Positions 1 to 7,931 of a DNA stretch of 64,000 nt are shown piece by piece; position 1 is the first letter of the stretch; every line of letters starts with the position of its first letter. Origin of the DNA: Chthoniobacter sp. (GTDB lineage Bacteria > Verrucomicrobiota > Verrucomicrobiia > Chthoniobacterales > Chthoniobacteraceae); contig JAIOPH010000019.1 of NCBI GenBank assembly GCA_021414005.1, forward strand, positions 434,001 to 498,000. Reading direction: 5' to 3'. A program made the position numbers and the translations under genes. The notes under the pieces are model-generated. The model worked only from the letters and a program-made list of their open reading frames with translations, made no database searches and was not told the origin of the DNA.

Positions 1-1025
1 ATGAAGGAGTTCTTGCCCGGCACGATCCCGCACAGTGCCAACACCGGCGTCCACAGCGGCGGGAGCGAGAGCGCCGCCACGAGCGCTGCGCACACCGCGC
101 CGATCCAGGCGGGGTGCTGCGGCGACGGCGCTGGCCAGTGCACCGCCGGCACTAGCCGCTCGCGCAGCCATCGGGGCCACGCCAGGTCGTCGAAAAGGAG
201 CGCGCACAGGGCGAGCGTGAGAATGTTGAAAAAGGCGTAGTTGCCGGTGAGCAGGATCACCACCTGCAACGCGATGAGCGCCCACGCCGCGCCATGCCGC
301 CAGCGGCGCGGCGCGGCGATGAGAAAGGGCGCGACGAGTTCGATTGCGAACATGACCACCGTCGCTGTCTGGAGCAGCCAGCGCGGTGCGTGATGCGCGT
401 ACCACGCTGTCCACAGCGGCAGCGGCTGCGTGGCGAAATGGAAGTCCAGCGCCGTGAGCCCGCGCCAGGTGGCGTCTCCGCTCGACAGCTTCACCACGCC
501 ACTTTCAAACATTAGCCGGAAGAGCAGCCACCACAGCAGCCAGCGCCCGAAGCGCGGCCAGGGCGCGTCCGTTTCCCACACCGGATGCCACCGCCAAGGC
601 AGCGCCAGGGCGGCCAGCAGCGCCGTCTCCAGCAGCAGGCCATCCCATTGGAAATCGAGGAAAGGACTGCTCACCGAGACCAGCGAAAGATAAAGCGCCC
701 AGAGCACCAGCGAACACGCGCCCGGTGCCGCACCCGCGCCCATGACGAGCGCCACCACCATCCCCGCCACACACAGGCCCACCAGCATTCCGTCGCTCGC
801 GCTGAGCCAGCAGAGGGACGGCACTTTCCACAGCGCCCACGCGCCGAGTTGATTCCATGCCGCATCGAGCAGCGCCCACACCGGAGCCACGCCATCCCGG
901 CCGATCAGCCCCCGCACCTGCACCAGCAGCGACGCAAACGCGCAGAAAAAAACCGCCGCCAGTGCGCGCGCGAAAACCCAGCGCGCGACGGTAAAGGCCG
1001 GTGGTCGTGGTTTGGGCAGATACAT
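1..1025 (-). CDS. Lipase maturation factor-like membrane protein, cut by the window edge
   Basis: A multi-pass membrane protein; about 341 residues are visible and the C-terminus lies beyond position 1. I read it by translating the minus strand from the ATG at 1025. Residues about 120-138 (FLDFQWDGLLLETALL) and about 170-215 (RLMFESGVVKL, TWRGLTALDFHFATQPLP, then WYAHHAP) match the conserved core of the LMF1/LMF2 family. Vertebrate LMF1 assists lipase folding in the ER; the bacterial homologues have no established role. Hydrophobic segments recur along the whole length. Downstream would be to the left of the window, and upstream lie two small membrane proteins on the same strand. Family recognition is firm; function in this organism is unknown. 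Confidence 0.85.
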   Translation of the reverse strand, partial: MYLPKPRPPAFTVARWVFARALAAVFFCAFASLLVQVRGLIGRDGVAPVWALLDAAWNQLGAWALWKVPSLCWLSASDGMLVGLCVAGMVVALVMGAGAAPGACSLVLWALYLSLVSVSSPFLDFQWDGLLLETALLAALALPWRWHPVWETDAPWPRFGRWLLWWLLFRLMFESGVVKLSSGDATWRGLTALDFHFATQPLPLWTAWYAHHAPRWLLQTATVVMFAIELVAPFLIAAPRRWRHGAAWALIALQVVILLTGNYAFFNILTLALCALLFDDLAWPRWLRERLVPAVHWPAPSPQHPAWIGAVCAALVAALSLPPLWTPVLALCGIVPGKNSF

Positions 1026-1110
1026 GAAGGGCGGAGGTCATCCGGCAAAATCGCGCCGCCCGCAAGCCTGCGGATGACTGAGGGCGCTGCCGGAAAGCCG
1101 GACCCGGCGG

Positions 1111-1338
1111 CTAACGATCCAGCGAAGTCCTCGGCACGGCGTTCTTCATCCACGCTCCCGGCACCGGCGTGGGCGGCGGAGTCACCGGCGGCGGTGTGGG
1201 TGGTGGTGCCGGATGCTCAATCTTCTCGATCTCCGCGCGCGACATGAACCGGTACTTCAGCGGCTCCCGCCAGCCGAGAAAGATGACCGCCGCGAGCGCC
1301 ACCACATACAGCACCCAGCCGCCGGCGTTAGCGTGCAT
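1111..1338 (-). CDS. Small proline-rich single-pass membrane protein A
   Basis: A 75-residue protein with one N-terminal transmembrane segment (about residues 6-20, GGWVLYVVALAAVIFLGW), then a short charged stretch and a proline/threonine-rich tail (PPPTPPPVTPPP). It overlaps the next upstream gene (1328-1627) by 11 bp on the same strand, which suggests translational coupling. Both proteins share the plan TM anchor, charged stretch, then a PPPPTPPPV-type tail, so they are probably diverged sisters. I do not recognise the family. It could be an accessory protein anchored in the inner membrane with a flexible periplasmic arm; that is inference from topology only. Confidence 0.6.
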   Translation of the reverse strand: MHANAGGWVLYVVALAAVIFLGWREPLKYRFMSRAEIEKIEHPAPPPTPPPVTPPPTPVPGAWMKNAVPRTSLDR

Positions 1339-1627
1339 GCTTCGCTCCTCCGAGATTTCCGGGCGCTGGCAGTGGTGGCGTGCCCGGCTTTTTGTCCCAC
1401 ATCCAGGAGGTATCCCGCGGCGTGGCTGGTGGTGCCACGACCGCAGCCCCGGGGCCCGTTGCGGCCTTGTCCGCGGCCAGCGTTGGCGGCGCGGGCGTCG
1501 CTTTTACGGGCGGCGGAGTAGGCGGAGGTGGATTCCCCACCAGCCGATCGTACTGGGTTCTGTAAGATTGATTCCAGCCCATGCCGATCAGCACGAGGAG
1601 GAGGACAAACGCGGTGAGTTCTTTCAT
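1328..1627 (-). CDS. Small proline-rich single-pass membrane protein B
   Basis: A 99-residue protein starting MKELTAFVLLLVLIGMGW, a hydrophobic anchor, followed by a proline/alanine-rich tail with PPPPTPPPVKATPAPP near residues 33-48. Its 3' end overlaps the following small gene by 11 bp. The pair resembles a two-gene membrane unit preceding the LMF-like gene. No family is recognised and the length is too short for confident assignment; the coupled overlap and the shared layout of both proteins are the main arguments that both are real genes. Confidence 0.6.
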   Translation of the reverse strand: MKELTAFVLLLVLIGMGWNQSYRTQYDRLVGNPPPPTPPPVKATPAPPTLAADKAATGPGAAVVAPPATPRDTSWMWDKKPGTPPLPAPGNLGGAKHAR

Positions 1628-1664
1628 GCGAGGTGCGGGAAGGTTTGCGCCGCGCGCTCTACAG

Positions 1665-2084
1665 TCAATCTTCCGAGAGCCGCACGATCTCCGAATACTC
1701 CGCCGCCGTGAGCGGGAGCACCGAGAGACGTGATTGTTTCACCAGCTTGATCTCTCGCAGCTTCGCGCTGGCTTTGATTTCCTCGAGCGTCACCGGCCGC
1801 TTCAGTGCGCGCACTGGCACCAGATCCACACACGACCAGTCGCCTTCGGTCGCCGTCGGGTCGGGATACGCCGTCGCCGCCACCTTTGCGCAGCCCACGA
1901 CTTCCTTGCCCTCCACGCTGTGGTAGAAAAGCACCACGTCGCCCTTCCGCATCGCGCGCAGATTCAGCCGCGCCTGAAAGTTCCGAACCCCCGTCCACGC
2001 CGTCCGCCCGTCCTTCACGAAATCCGCCCACGAATAGGCCGTCGGCTCCTGCTTCACCAACCAGAATTGTGCGGTTTTGCTCAT
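1665..2084 (-). CDS. EVE domain-containing protein
   Basis: A 139-residue protein made entirely of an EVE domain, the PUA-like fold related to YTH domains that binds modified bases in nucleic acid. Recognisable family blocks are FWLVKQEPTAYSWADF near the N-terminus, TAWTGVRNFQARLNLRAMRKGDVVLFYHS in the middle (read as two adjoining motifs, TAWTGVRNFQARLN and MRKGDVVLFYHS), and VVGCAKVAATAYPDPTA after it. Length matches the compact bacterial EVE proteins. It is monocistronic or co-directional with the small membrane proteins downstream. The substrate in bacteria is not established; links to modified-DNA restriction are known for EVE fused to nucleases, but no nuclease is attached here. Confidence 0.92.
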   Translation of the reverse strand: MSKTAQFWLVKQEPTAYSWADFVKDGRTAWTGVRNFQARLNLRAMRKGDVVLFYHSVEGKEVVGCAKVAATAYPDPTATEGDWSCVDLVPVRALKRPVTLEEIKASAKLREIKLVKQSRLSVLPLTAAEYSEIVRLSED

Positions 2085-2246
2085 GCCGCCGAGTCAGCCG
2101 CAACGCTACGCGAGAGCAAAGCGAAAAAGGCGTCGATCCTGATGCCGAAGGTTGGCCGCACCAGCGGTGGAGTTTCTCGCAAAGAGGCGAGAAATGTCCT
2201 GAAGTTCCGCGCCATTCATCGAAGATCTGAACCGCCATTCATTGCC

Positions 2247-2708
2247 ATGACTAACCCAACTACCAACACGATCCGACTTCACCGCGTCCTCCGCGCCACG
2301 CCCGAGCGGGTTTACCGAGCCTTCCTCGATCCCCAGGCCAAGGTAAAATGGCTGCCGCCTCACGGTTTCACCGCCAAGGTCGATCACCTCGAAGCCAAGG
2401 TCGGCGGCACCTATCACATGTCGTTCACCAATTTCACCACCGGCTCGACCCACAGCTTCGGTGGCACTTACACCGAACTCACCCCGCACGAGCGCATCCG
2501 CTACACCGACCGTTTCGACGACCCAAATCTGCCTGGCGAAATGCAGGTCACCGTCGAACTGAAGGAAGTTTTCTGCGGCACCGAAATCCACATCACGCAG
2601 GGAGGCATCCCCGCCGTCATCCCGGTACACGCCTGCTACATGGGCTGGCAGGAATCGCTCACGCTCCTCGCCCAACTCGTCGAACCGGAGATTCCGGATC
2701 ATCCGTAA
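2247..2708 (+). CDS. SRPBCC / AHSA1-like protein
   Basis: A 153-residue protein of the START-like (SRPBCC) superfamily, closest in look to the AHSA1 C-terminal branch. The start MTNPTTNTIRLHRVLRATPE was chosen because the family fold begins there; the frame stays open far upstream but only with low-quality arginine-rich translation. Diagnostic blocks are ATPERVYRAFLDPQAKVKWLPP (N-terminal helix-grip entry), GGTYHMSFTNF, and the C-terminal MGWQESLTLLAQLVEPEIPD helix. These proteins form a deep hydrophobic ligand cavity; the ligand is unknown. It is convergent with cinA. Confidence 0.9.
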   Translation: MTNPTTNTIRLHRVLRATPERVYRAFLDPQAKVKWLPPHGFTAKVDHLEAKVGGTYHMSFTNFTTGSTHSFGGTYTELTPHERIRYTDRFDDPNLPGEMQVTVELKEVFCGTEIHITQGGIPAVIPVHACYMGWQESLTLLAQLVEPEIPDHP

Positions 2709-2752
2709 TTCGACACGAGCGGGAAACGAGGCCGACTTACAACTGCGCCTAG

Positions 2753-3985
2753 CTAGAGGAGTTGACGGCGGAGGAGGTCGAGGGCGGTTTGGGTGGCGAG
2801 GTCTTTGAAGGTCGCGCGGTCGCGGGAAAGGCGGTGGTGCTGGACGATGGTGGGGCCGAGTTTCGTGGCGAGCGCGATGAAGGCGGTGCCGACGGGCTTG
2901 GCCTCGCTGCCGCCGCCGGGGCCGGCGATGCCGGTGGTGGCGAGCGCGTGGTCGGTGCCGGCGGCAGCGCGCGCGCCTTCGGCCATGGCGGTGGCGACTT
3001 CGGCACTGACGGCACCGTGCGCGTGGAGGAGTTCGGCGGGGACTCCGAGGGTGCGGGTCTTGGCGGCGTTGGCGTAGGTGACGAAGCCTTGCAGGAAGAC
3101 GGCGGACGCGCCGGGCACATTCGTGACGCGATGCGCGAGGAGCCCACCGGTGCAGGACTCGGCCACGGCGAGGGTCTCGCCGCGCTCGGTGAGCAGATCG
3201 ACGACGATATTCTCCAGCTCCCGGCTATCGCGGGAAACAATGTGCGGGCCGAGTTTTTCCACCACCACCGCCTCAGCCCGTGCCAGGGCCGCGTCCGGTC
3301 CGATCAAGCGCAGATCAACCTCGCCGGGTCGCGCGCAGTAGCCGACCTCCAGACCGAGCGCGAGCAGCGGTGCGCCGACCAATTCCTCGACGGCGGATTC
3401 GCCCAGGCCGGCGGTGCGGTAGGAGCGCATGGTGGAGTCCGGGCGCGGCGGCAGCACTTTCTCCAAAATCGGGCGCACGCTGTCGGTGAACATCGGCTGC
3501 AATTCGCGCGGCGGTCCGGGCAGGAGAAAGAGGTGCGGTGAGGGCGCGGGGCCGCCGCGTTCCATCGGCGGAAAGTAGAGGCCGGGCGCCGTGCCGTGAT
3601 GGTTCCAGAGCACCGTGGCCTCGGGCGGGCGCTGGGCCTGGCGCGCGTTGCGCGGGCTCATCGCGATCGCGCGACGGGCGAACCGCTCCTCGATGGCGCG
3701 CATGATTTCCGCGTCGTGCCGAAGCGTGAGGCCGAGCCAGTCGGCGACGCTTTCGCGCGTGATGTCATCGGTGGTGGGCCCGAGTCCGCCGGTGATGAGG
3801 ACGATTTCCGCGCGCGTCGCGGCGTCGGCCAGGGCGTCGCGGATCACTGGGCCGTCCGGGACGGTGACTTGCCGGGCGATGTGGAGGCCGAGGGGAAAGA
3901 GCGCCTCGGCGAGAAAACGCAGGTGGGTATTGAGAACGTGGCCGAGGAGCAGCTCGGTGCCGGTGTTGATGAGTTCGACGCGCAT
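2753..3985 (-). CDS. cinA: CinA family protein, nicotinamide-nucleotide amidohydrolase
   Basis: A 410-residue two-domain protein. The N-terminal domain starts MRVELINTGTELLLGH, with the MoaB/MogA-like motif ITGGLGPTTDDITRESVAD near residues 60-80. The C-terminal amidase domain carries TLAVAESCTGGLLAHRVTNV, FVTYANAAKTRTLGVP and the TGIAGPGGGSEAKPVGT loop. This domain deamidates nicotinamide mononucleotide in pyridine-nucleotide recycling, and the N-terminal domain is an ADP-ribose pyrophosphatase in studied homologues. The start at 3985 was chosen over an open frame upstream because that stretch is repeat DNA and low-complexity. Length agrees with full-length CinA. Confidence 0.96.
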   Translation of the reverse strand: MRVELINTGTELLLGHVLNTHLRFLAEALFPLGLHIARQVTVPDGPVIRDALADAATRAEIVLITGGLGPTTDDITRESVADWLGLTLRHDAEIMRAIEERFARRAIAMSPRNARQAQRPPEATVLWNHHGTAPGLYFPPMERGGPAPSPHLFLLPGPPRELQPMFTDSVRPILEKVLPPRPDSTMRSYRTAGLGESAVEELVGAPLLALGLEVGYCARPGEVDLRLIGPDAALARAEAVVVEKLGPHIVSRDSRELENIVVDLLTERGETLAVAESCTGGLLAHRVTNVPGASAVFLQGFVTYANAAKTRTLGVPAELLHAHGAVSAEVATAMAEGARAAAGTDHALATTGIAGPGGGSEAKPVGTAFIALATKLGPTIVQHHRLSRDRATFKDLATQTALDLLRRQLL

Positions 3986-4020
3986 GGCGGGAGAGTAGCG
4001 TGGCTGGGAGGAAATGAAGA

Positions 4021-4068
4021 ATGACGAATGAAGAATGCCCGCGTCATTCTGCATTCTGCATTCGTCAT
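4021..4068. repeat. Imperfect inverted repeat of the small dispersed ATGACGAATG type
   Basis: Arms at 4021-4038 and 4051-4068 are reverse complements with one mismatch out of 18, separated by 12 bp. The unit is built from short near-repeats of GAATGA/CATTC. It lies between the CPXCG gene and cinA and could form a cruciform or an RNA hairpin in the cinA leader. Similar short repeats recur in many Verrucomicrobia genomes, from memory of their spurious translations. Confidence 0.7.
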
Positions 4069-4077
4069 ATCCCTCCC

Positions 4078-4263
4078 TCAGCCGCGCTCGGCTTGCACGT
4101 CCTGCAAGTCGCCGGGTTCGCAGGCGATGGTGAGCGCGATGGGGCGGCAGCATACGGCGCAGTCCTCGATGGTGGTGTAGTCGCCCTGCGAGGTGTCCAC
4201 GGTGGTGGGGAAATACTCGCCGCACCAGGGACAGGGGATCTCGGTTTCGATGAGGAAAGTCAT
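4078..4263 (-). CDS. CPXCG motif-containing cysteine-rich protein
   Basis: A 61-residue protein with two Cys pairs: CPWCGEYF at residues 11-18 and CAVCCRPI further on, spaced as in a zinc ribbon. The family is named for the CPxCG motif and usually contains the acidic middle seen here (TSQGDYTTIEDC). It presumably binds zinc; no biochemical role is established. It sits downstream of rsfS on the same strand, with about 90 bp between, in a housekeeping neighbourhood. Confidence 0.88.
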   Translation of the reverse strand: MTFLIETEIPCPWCGEYFPTTVDTSQGDYTTIEDCAVCCRPIALTIACEPGDLQDVQAERG

Positions 4264-4354
4264 GGAGGAAAATTCCGAAATCCGAAGGAAGAGAAACTTG
4301 GCAAACCGGAAGACCCGGTGCGCTGCGTCGCTCTCTTTGCGGATTGCGCTTTTT

Positions 4355-4702
4355 CTAAAGCTTCAGCTTGAGGCGCGGGGCATCGCTCCAGAGGTCTTCG
4401 AGGCTGTAGAGGGCGCGTTTATCTTTGTGAAAGATGTGGACGATGACGTCGGAGTAATCGGCGACGACCCACTGGCTGGTGGGGTAGCCGTCGATGGCCA
4501 TGGGGGTGACGCCGTGGTCCAGCTTGAGGCGGTCGTGCAGCTCACCGGCGATTGCTTTCAAATGCGGCTCGGAGGTGCCGGTGCAGATGACGAAGAAGTC
4601 CGTGAAAGTGGAAATGCCGCGGAGATCAAGGGCGATGATGTCTTCGGCTTTTTTGTCGGCGGCGAATTGCGTGCAGAGGCGGGCGAGTTGGTCGGATTTA
4701 AT
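4355..4702 (-). CDS. rsfS: Ribosome silencing factor RsfS, probable ATT start
   Basis: A 115-residue RsfS (Iojap/DUF143) protein, which binds ribosomal protein L14 and blocks subunit joining in stationary phase. Family blocks visible are DKKAEDIIALDLRGISTFTDFFVICTG (read as two motifs, KAEDIIALDLRG and TDFFVICTGTSEPHLKAIA) and DGYPTSQWVVADYSDVIVHIF near the end. No ATG, GTG or TTG codon lies in frame near the expected N-terminus. The best start is ATT at 4702, preceded by AGGA about 8 nt upstream and sharing one base with the TAA of nadD. That layout implies translational coupling with nadD. Confidence 0.93.
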   Translation of the reverse strand: MKSDQLARLCTQFAADKKAEDIIALDLRGISTFTDFFVICTGTSEPHLKAIAGELHDRLKLDHGVTPMAIDGYPTSQWVVADYSDVIVHIFHKDKRALYSLEDLWSDAPRLKLKL

Positions 4703-5270
4703 GGGATGGTTCCTGGTAAAGGTGGTGTTCGGTGATAAGGGCGCAGACGGGCTCGGGAACGAGATAGCGAATGGAAGTGCCGCGCGCAACCCGCGCGCGG
4801 ATATCCGTGGCCGAGATGTCGATGCGCCTCGGCACGGAGGGAAAACCGTGCGTGGCGTCGAGGGAATCCGCGCCGCGGCCAAAGACGACGAACTGCACGC
4901 GCTGGCGAAGTTCGTCGATGCGCCGCCAGGTGTGCAGCTCGCGGAGATTGTCCGCGCCGATGAAGTAGTGGAGCCGCGCGCCGGGGAACTGCGCGGCGAG
5001 GCGCTCGGCGGTGTCGATGGCGAAATTGGGGCCGGGCAGATGCAGTTCGGCGTCGTCGAGGACAAAGTGCGGTTCATCGGCGAGCGCGGCGACGAGCATG
5101 GCGCGGCGGAGTGCGGCGGGCGCGGGCGTGCGCGCGAGTTTGTGCGGTGAGAGGCCGGCGGGAATGAAGATCACGCGGTCGAGCGCGAGCTGCTCCAGCG
5201 CTTCGCGCGCGAGGATGAGGTGCCCGTGGTGAATGGGATCGAAGGTGCCGCCGTAAAGAGCGAGGTTCAT
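4698..5270 (-). CDS. nadD: Nicotinate-nucleotide adenylyltransferase
   Basis: A 190-residue protein that transfers AMP from ATP to nicotinate mononucleotide, making deamido-NAD. The N-terminal nucleotidyltransferase motif GGTFDPIHHGHLILA is intact, as are FIPAGLSPHK, FVLDDAELHLPGPNFAIDT and the late ISATDIRARVARGTSIRYLVP block that carries the ISSTxIR signature. Its stop overlaps the rsfS start by one base; nadD-rsfS pairing is common in bacteria. Together with cinA this gives two pyridine-nucleotide genes within 2 kb. Confidence 0.97.
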   Translation of the reverse strand: MNLALYGGTFDPIHHGHLILAREALEQLALDRVIFIPAGLSPHKLARTPAPAALRRAMLVAALADEPHFVLDDAELHLPGPNFAIDTAERLAAQFPGARLHYFIGADNLRELHTWRRIDELRQRVQFVVFGRGADSLDATHGFPSVPRRIDISATDIRARVARGTSIRYLVPEPVCALITEHHLYQEPSH

Positions 5271-5376
5271 CAGTTCCGCGAGGATGCGCGAAGCGGGCGA
5301 CGGGAGACCAGCGCGGAGATGGGCGCACCGAAACGTGCTTGAACCTCACAAAACGCGTGGATCAATTTTGTCGGCG

Positions 5377-5959
5377 ATGATCCTCTACGTGGGGTTCCTC
5401 ATGTGTCTGTGGACGAAGAGAAAACAGTGTCTGCACGACATCATGGCGGGTTGTCTGGTCTCGACGCGGCCGACCGTTTCACCGCTGCCGGATTTCAAGA
5501 ACCAGACGGGAGGGCGTGCCACGGGCAACTCGCCGGTGCTGATCGGCGGCGTTCTCGTGGCTGCGGCGATTTTGCTGTGGCTGATTGGCCCGGCGGGAAA
5601 GCTCGTGCCGCCAGCGAGTTCTGGTATAGGTCGGGCTGCGCAGGCCAAAACCCAAAGCCGCCCGGCTGCTCCGGGAATTCCTGCGGCTGTGAAGCTGCCG
5701 AAAATTCAGCAGGGGTGGCACACGCGCTCGCGTGGCACCAATGTCCTGGACTCCGCGAAGGGCACCGCGACGCGTGCCGCTGAATGAGTGGGTGGGAATT
5801 GAACTGGTGGTGTTGCCGAGCCAGATGTTCCTGTATGTGGACGGGAAGACCCGCCAGGCGGTGAATGCAGACTTTTCAAAAATCGACGCCCCGCTGGCAA
5901 TCTGGACGGAGGGCAGAACGAAGCTGCAGGTCAAATCCGTAGAGATGGCCGTGCCCTGA
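5377..5959 (+). pseudogene. RDD-family membrane protein remnant, truncated and frameshifted
   Basis: Starting at 5377 the translation reads ILYVGFLMCLWTKRKQ then CLHDIMAGCLV, the C-terminal end of an RDD-domain membrane protein; the preceding transmembrane helices are missing. A second hydrophobic segment (GGVLVAAAILLWLIGP) and a Pro/Ala linker follow. That frame then ends at 5787, while a neighbouring frame from about 5790 continues with protein-like sequence (LNEWVGIELVVLPSQMFLYVDGK to 5959, resembling a lectin/DUF1080-type beta domain). I interpret this as one ancestral gene that lost its 5' end and acquired a frameshift near 5775. Confidence 0.65.
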
Positions 5960-5969
5960 GGGACCCGGA

Positions 5970-6632
5970 CTAGCGCCGCCGATGCCATGCGGTGGTGGCG
6001 TATTTGGCGGCGGAGAGTTTGTGAGCGGTGTCGAGTTCACCTTGGGTGAGCGCACGGCGGGTGAGATGAGGAGCGAACGCAGCGCCGAGGCGAGCGGCGA
6101 AATCGGCGGGGAGCGCGGTGTTTTGCACGCTGCCCTGATGCAGCAAGCCGACGCGGGTGCGGCGTTGCGCAGCCCCGGCAATTTTTCCCGCAGTGCCCAG
6201 CAGGTCGTGGCGGGCGGGGTTTTCGAAACAGGCATCGGAGACTTTTGTTGTGGCGAATGGGGCGACCCGCACCTTCGTGTCGAGCGGCGTAAGAAGCGCT
6301 GCGAGGTGCTCGTGGATGGCGCGATACGATTCTTCTGCGCGGAGCCGGAAGAAAGCGCAGACGCGAGGGATGACGAGCGTGTAGGTCACATCCCCGCCGT
6401 GCGCCACAGTGCCGCCGCCAGTCCAGCGGCGCACCATTTCGCGACCGGGCCAGGCGGCTTCCACGTCTGCCACTTTGCCAAAATAACCAAACGAAACGGC
6501 AGGTCGCGCCCAGCGATAGACGCGCAGGGTCGGCTCCGTGGCGGTCGCAAACAACACTTCGTCCACCGCCATGTTTAGTGAGGCGTGATGCGGCTCGGGG
6601 TCGAGCACCTCGGAAAGTTTTTCGAAGAGCAT
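5970..6632 (-). CDS. Lipoate-protein ligase A family protein
   Basis: A 220-residue member of the BPL/LPL transferase fold, which attaches lipoyl or related acyl groups to lysines of carrier domains. Visible motifs are RRWTGGGTVAHGGDVTYTLV near residues 67-87 (the RRxxGGGxVxHxxD adenylate-binding loop) and GTAGKIAGAAQRRTRVGLLH near 145-165, with the KIAG lysine in place. The length is shorter than full LplA and lacks the C-terminal accessory domain, as in LipM- or LipL-type transferases. Which of these activities it has cannot be decided. It is the last intact housekeeping gene before the tRNA scar. Confidence 0.85.
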   Translation of the reverse strand: MLFEKLSEVLDPEPHHASLNMAVDEVLFATATEPTLRVYRWARPAVSFGYFGKVADVEAAWPGREMVRRWTGGGTVAHGGDVTYTLVIPRVCAFFRLRAEESYRAIHEHLAALLTPLDTKVRVAPFATTKVSDACFENPARHDLLGTAGKIAGAAQRRTRVGLLHQGSVQNTALPADFAARLGAAFAPHLTRRALTQGELDTAHKLSAAKYATTAWHRRR

Positions 6633-6800
6633 TGGGCGAACCTAACAAGGCGCGCGCAACGGACAATCTTCCGCCGTACTCGGCCGTTTGCAGTTTTCGC
6701 TTGCGGGTGTTTGGGACAGCTTGGAAGCTCGGCCCCGGTGAATTCCTGCTTTGCCAGTAAAGCGAAGTCAGTAAAACGCTGAAGTGCGGTAGTTAGAAAA

Positions 6801-6839
6801 GCCGGCGTGGCGAAATTGGCAGACGCGCTAGACTCAAAA
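6801..6839 (+). tRNA. 5' half of tRNA-Leu(CAA), truncated in the anticodon loop
   Basis: Positions 6801-6839 read as a class II tRNA-Leu start: acceptor strand GCCGGCG, D-arm with AATTGGCAGAC, and an anticodon stem-loop CTAGA-CTCAAAA whose loop gives anticodon CAA. Immediately after the loop the sequence does not complete the stem (TCTAG expected, TTGAA present), and I found no variable arm, T-arm or 3' acceptor downstream. This is the pattern left when an integrative element recombines inside a tRNA anticodon loop. The matching 3' half was not found in the window. Confidence 0.75.
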
Positions 6840-7183
6840 TTGAATATTTGGCGGTTTCCCGGCGTTTCGTCGCGTTGCGTGCATCGCTTGCGAATCAAGT
6901 ATTCACGGTGCTTTTTGGCTGATTCCCTCCATTTTCCCGACGACGGGTAGAAATCCACGTTTGTAGCACAAACTGTAGCACACGGATTGCCGGCTTGGTC
7001 GAACGACCGCCGGGTGAAATCGGCGAGAATCCTTATATGTTCGTCGAGCAATTTCATCAGCGGCGGGCCGGATGACGCGTTGGAAGATCGATCTGACCTC
7101 GCTTCGGTAGGCTCGCGGCTTTGACCGGAGCCGGGACTTGGTAGGGCGATGGATCGCTTCGCGCCGCCGACCGTGAGCCCCGA
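6840..7183. other. Island-edge DNA without a recognisable gene
   Basis: This 344-bp stretch runs from the tRNA breakpoint to the stop of the umuC remnant. A frame on the minus strand (about 6840-7057) is open but does not resemble a known family. A near-repeat TGTAGCACA occurs twice (6961-6981). I see no integrase gene; one may have been lost. Confidence 0.5.
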
Positions 7184-7931
7184 TCAGATTTGCAATAATT
7201 CCTCCCAGCGCGTGGTGAAGCAGCGAGAACGCTTCTCGGCGCGGAGATGGTGCCTGTTGGCGAAGCCCTGACGGGTGCGAACGGTGTCGCGGCCGAACTG
7301 GAGATTGAGGTGGTCGATGGCGGCTTGCAGCCGGGCCTTTTCGGCGAAGCGGATTTCGGGGAGGAAGAGGCTGCGTTGGGCGGGGACGTGCGAGGCGAGA
7401 TCAAGGAGTATGATGCCCACTTTACGAAAGCGGTGGCCTGGGCGGTAGATGCGGGCAAGGAGGCGCTAGGCTTCGTGCTGGAGATCGGGCGTGAATGATT
7501 TCGGCTCGGCGAATTCGCTGGCGAGCTGGGGATGGTACTGCGGCTCGTCGGTGCGGAAGGGATTGGTGAGGAGGAAGACGCTGAGTGCGCCACAGGCGAG
7601 ACGCTGGCGGCGCATCGTCTCGCCGACGCGCGCGACATAGGCCGCGAGCGCGGCTTGGATGTCGGGCAGCTCGGTGAGCGGCTTGCCAAAGCCTTTGGCG
7701 CAGCAGAAGTTTTTTTCGCGGGGCGATCTCTTCCAAGCTGAGGCAAGTGGTGCCGTTGAGTTCCCAGACGATGCGCTCTCCGACGACGCCGAGGCGCCGG
7801 CGAATCCAGACGCGATCGGCGGCGGCGAGCTGAGCGGCCGTGGCGATGCTGTGGGCGGTGAGGAAGGCTTCGTGGGCCGGACCGGCGCCCCAGCGGTCGC
7901 GCACGGGAAAGTCAACGAGATCGGCGGGGCC
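7184..7931 (-). pseudogene. umuC-like Y-family polymerase C-terminal remnant
   Basis: Reading leftward from about 7931, the translation matches the C-terminal half of UmuC: DFPVRDRWGAGPAHEAF and IATAAQLAAADRVWIRRRLG (helix-hairpin-helix), ELNGTTCLSLEEIAP, then KGFGKPLTEL and FLLTNPFRTDEPQYHP (little finger), GIILLDLASHVPAQRS, FGRDTVR and TTRWEELLQI at the end. The ancestral frame is interrupted by a frameshift near 7715 and by an in-frame TAG at 7466-7468. The N-terminal catalytic palm is absent. UmuC would be an error-prone translesion polymerase, but this copy cannot work. Confidence 0.85.

Noticed and set aside
6840..7057. Integrase gene beside the tRNA scar
   Set aside because: The open frame there has no tyrosine-recombinase catalytic residues (R..H-x-x-R..Y).
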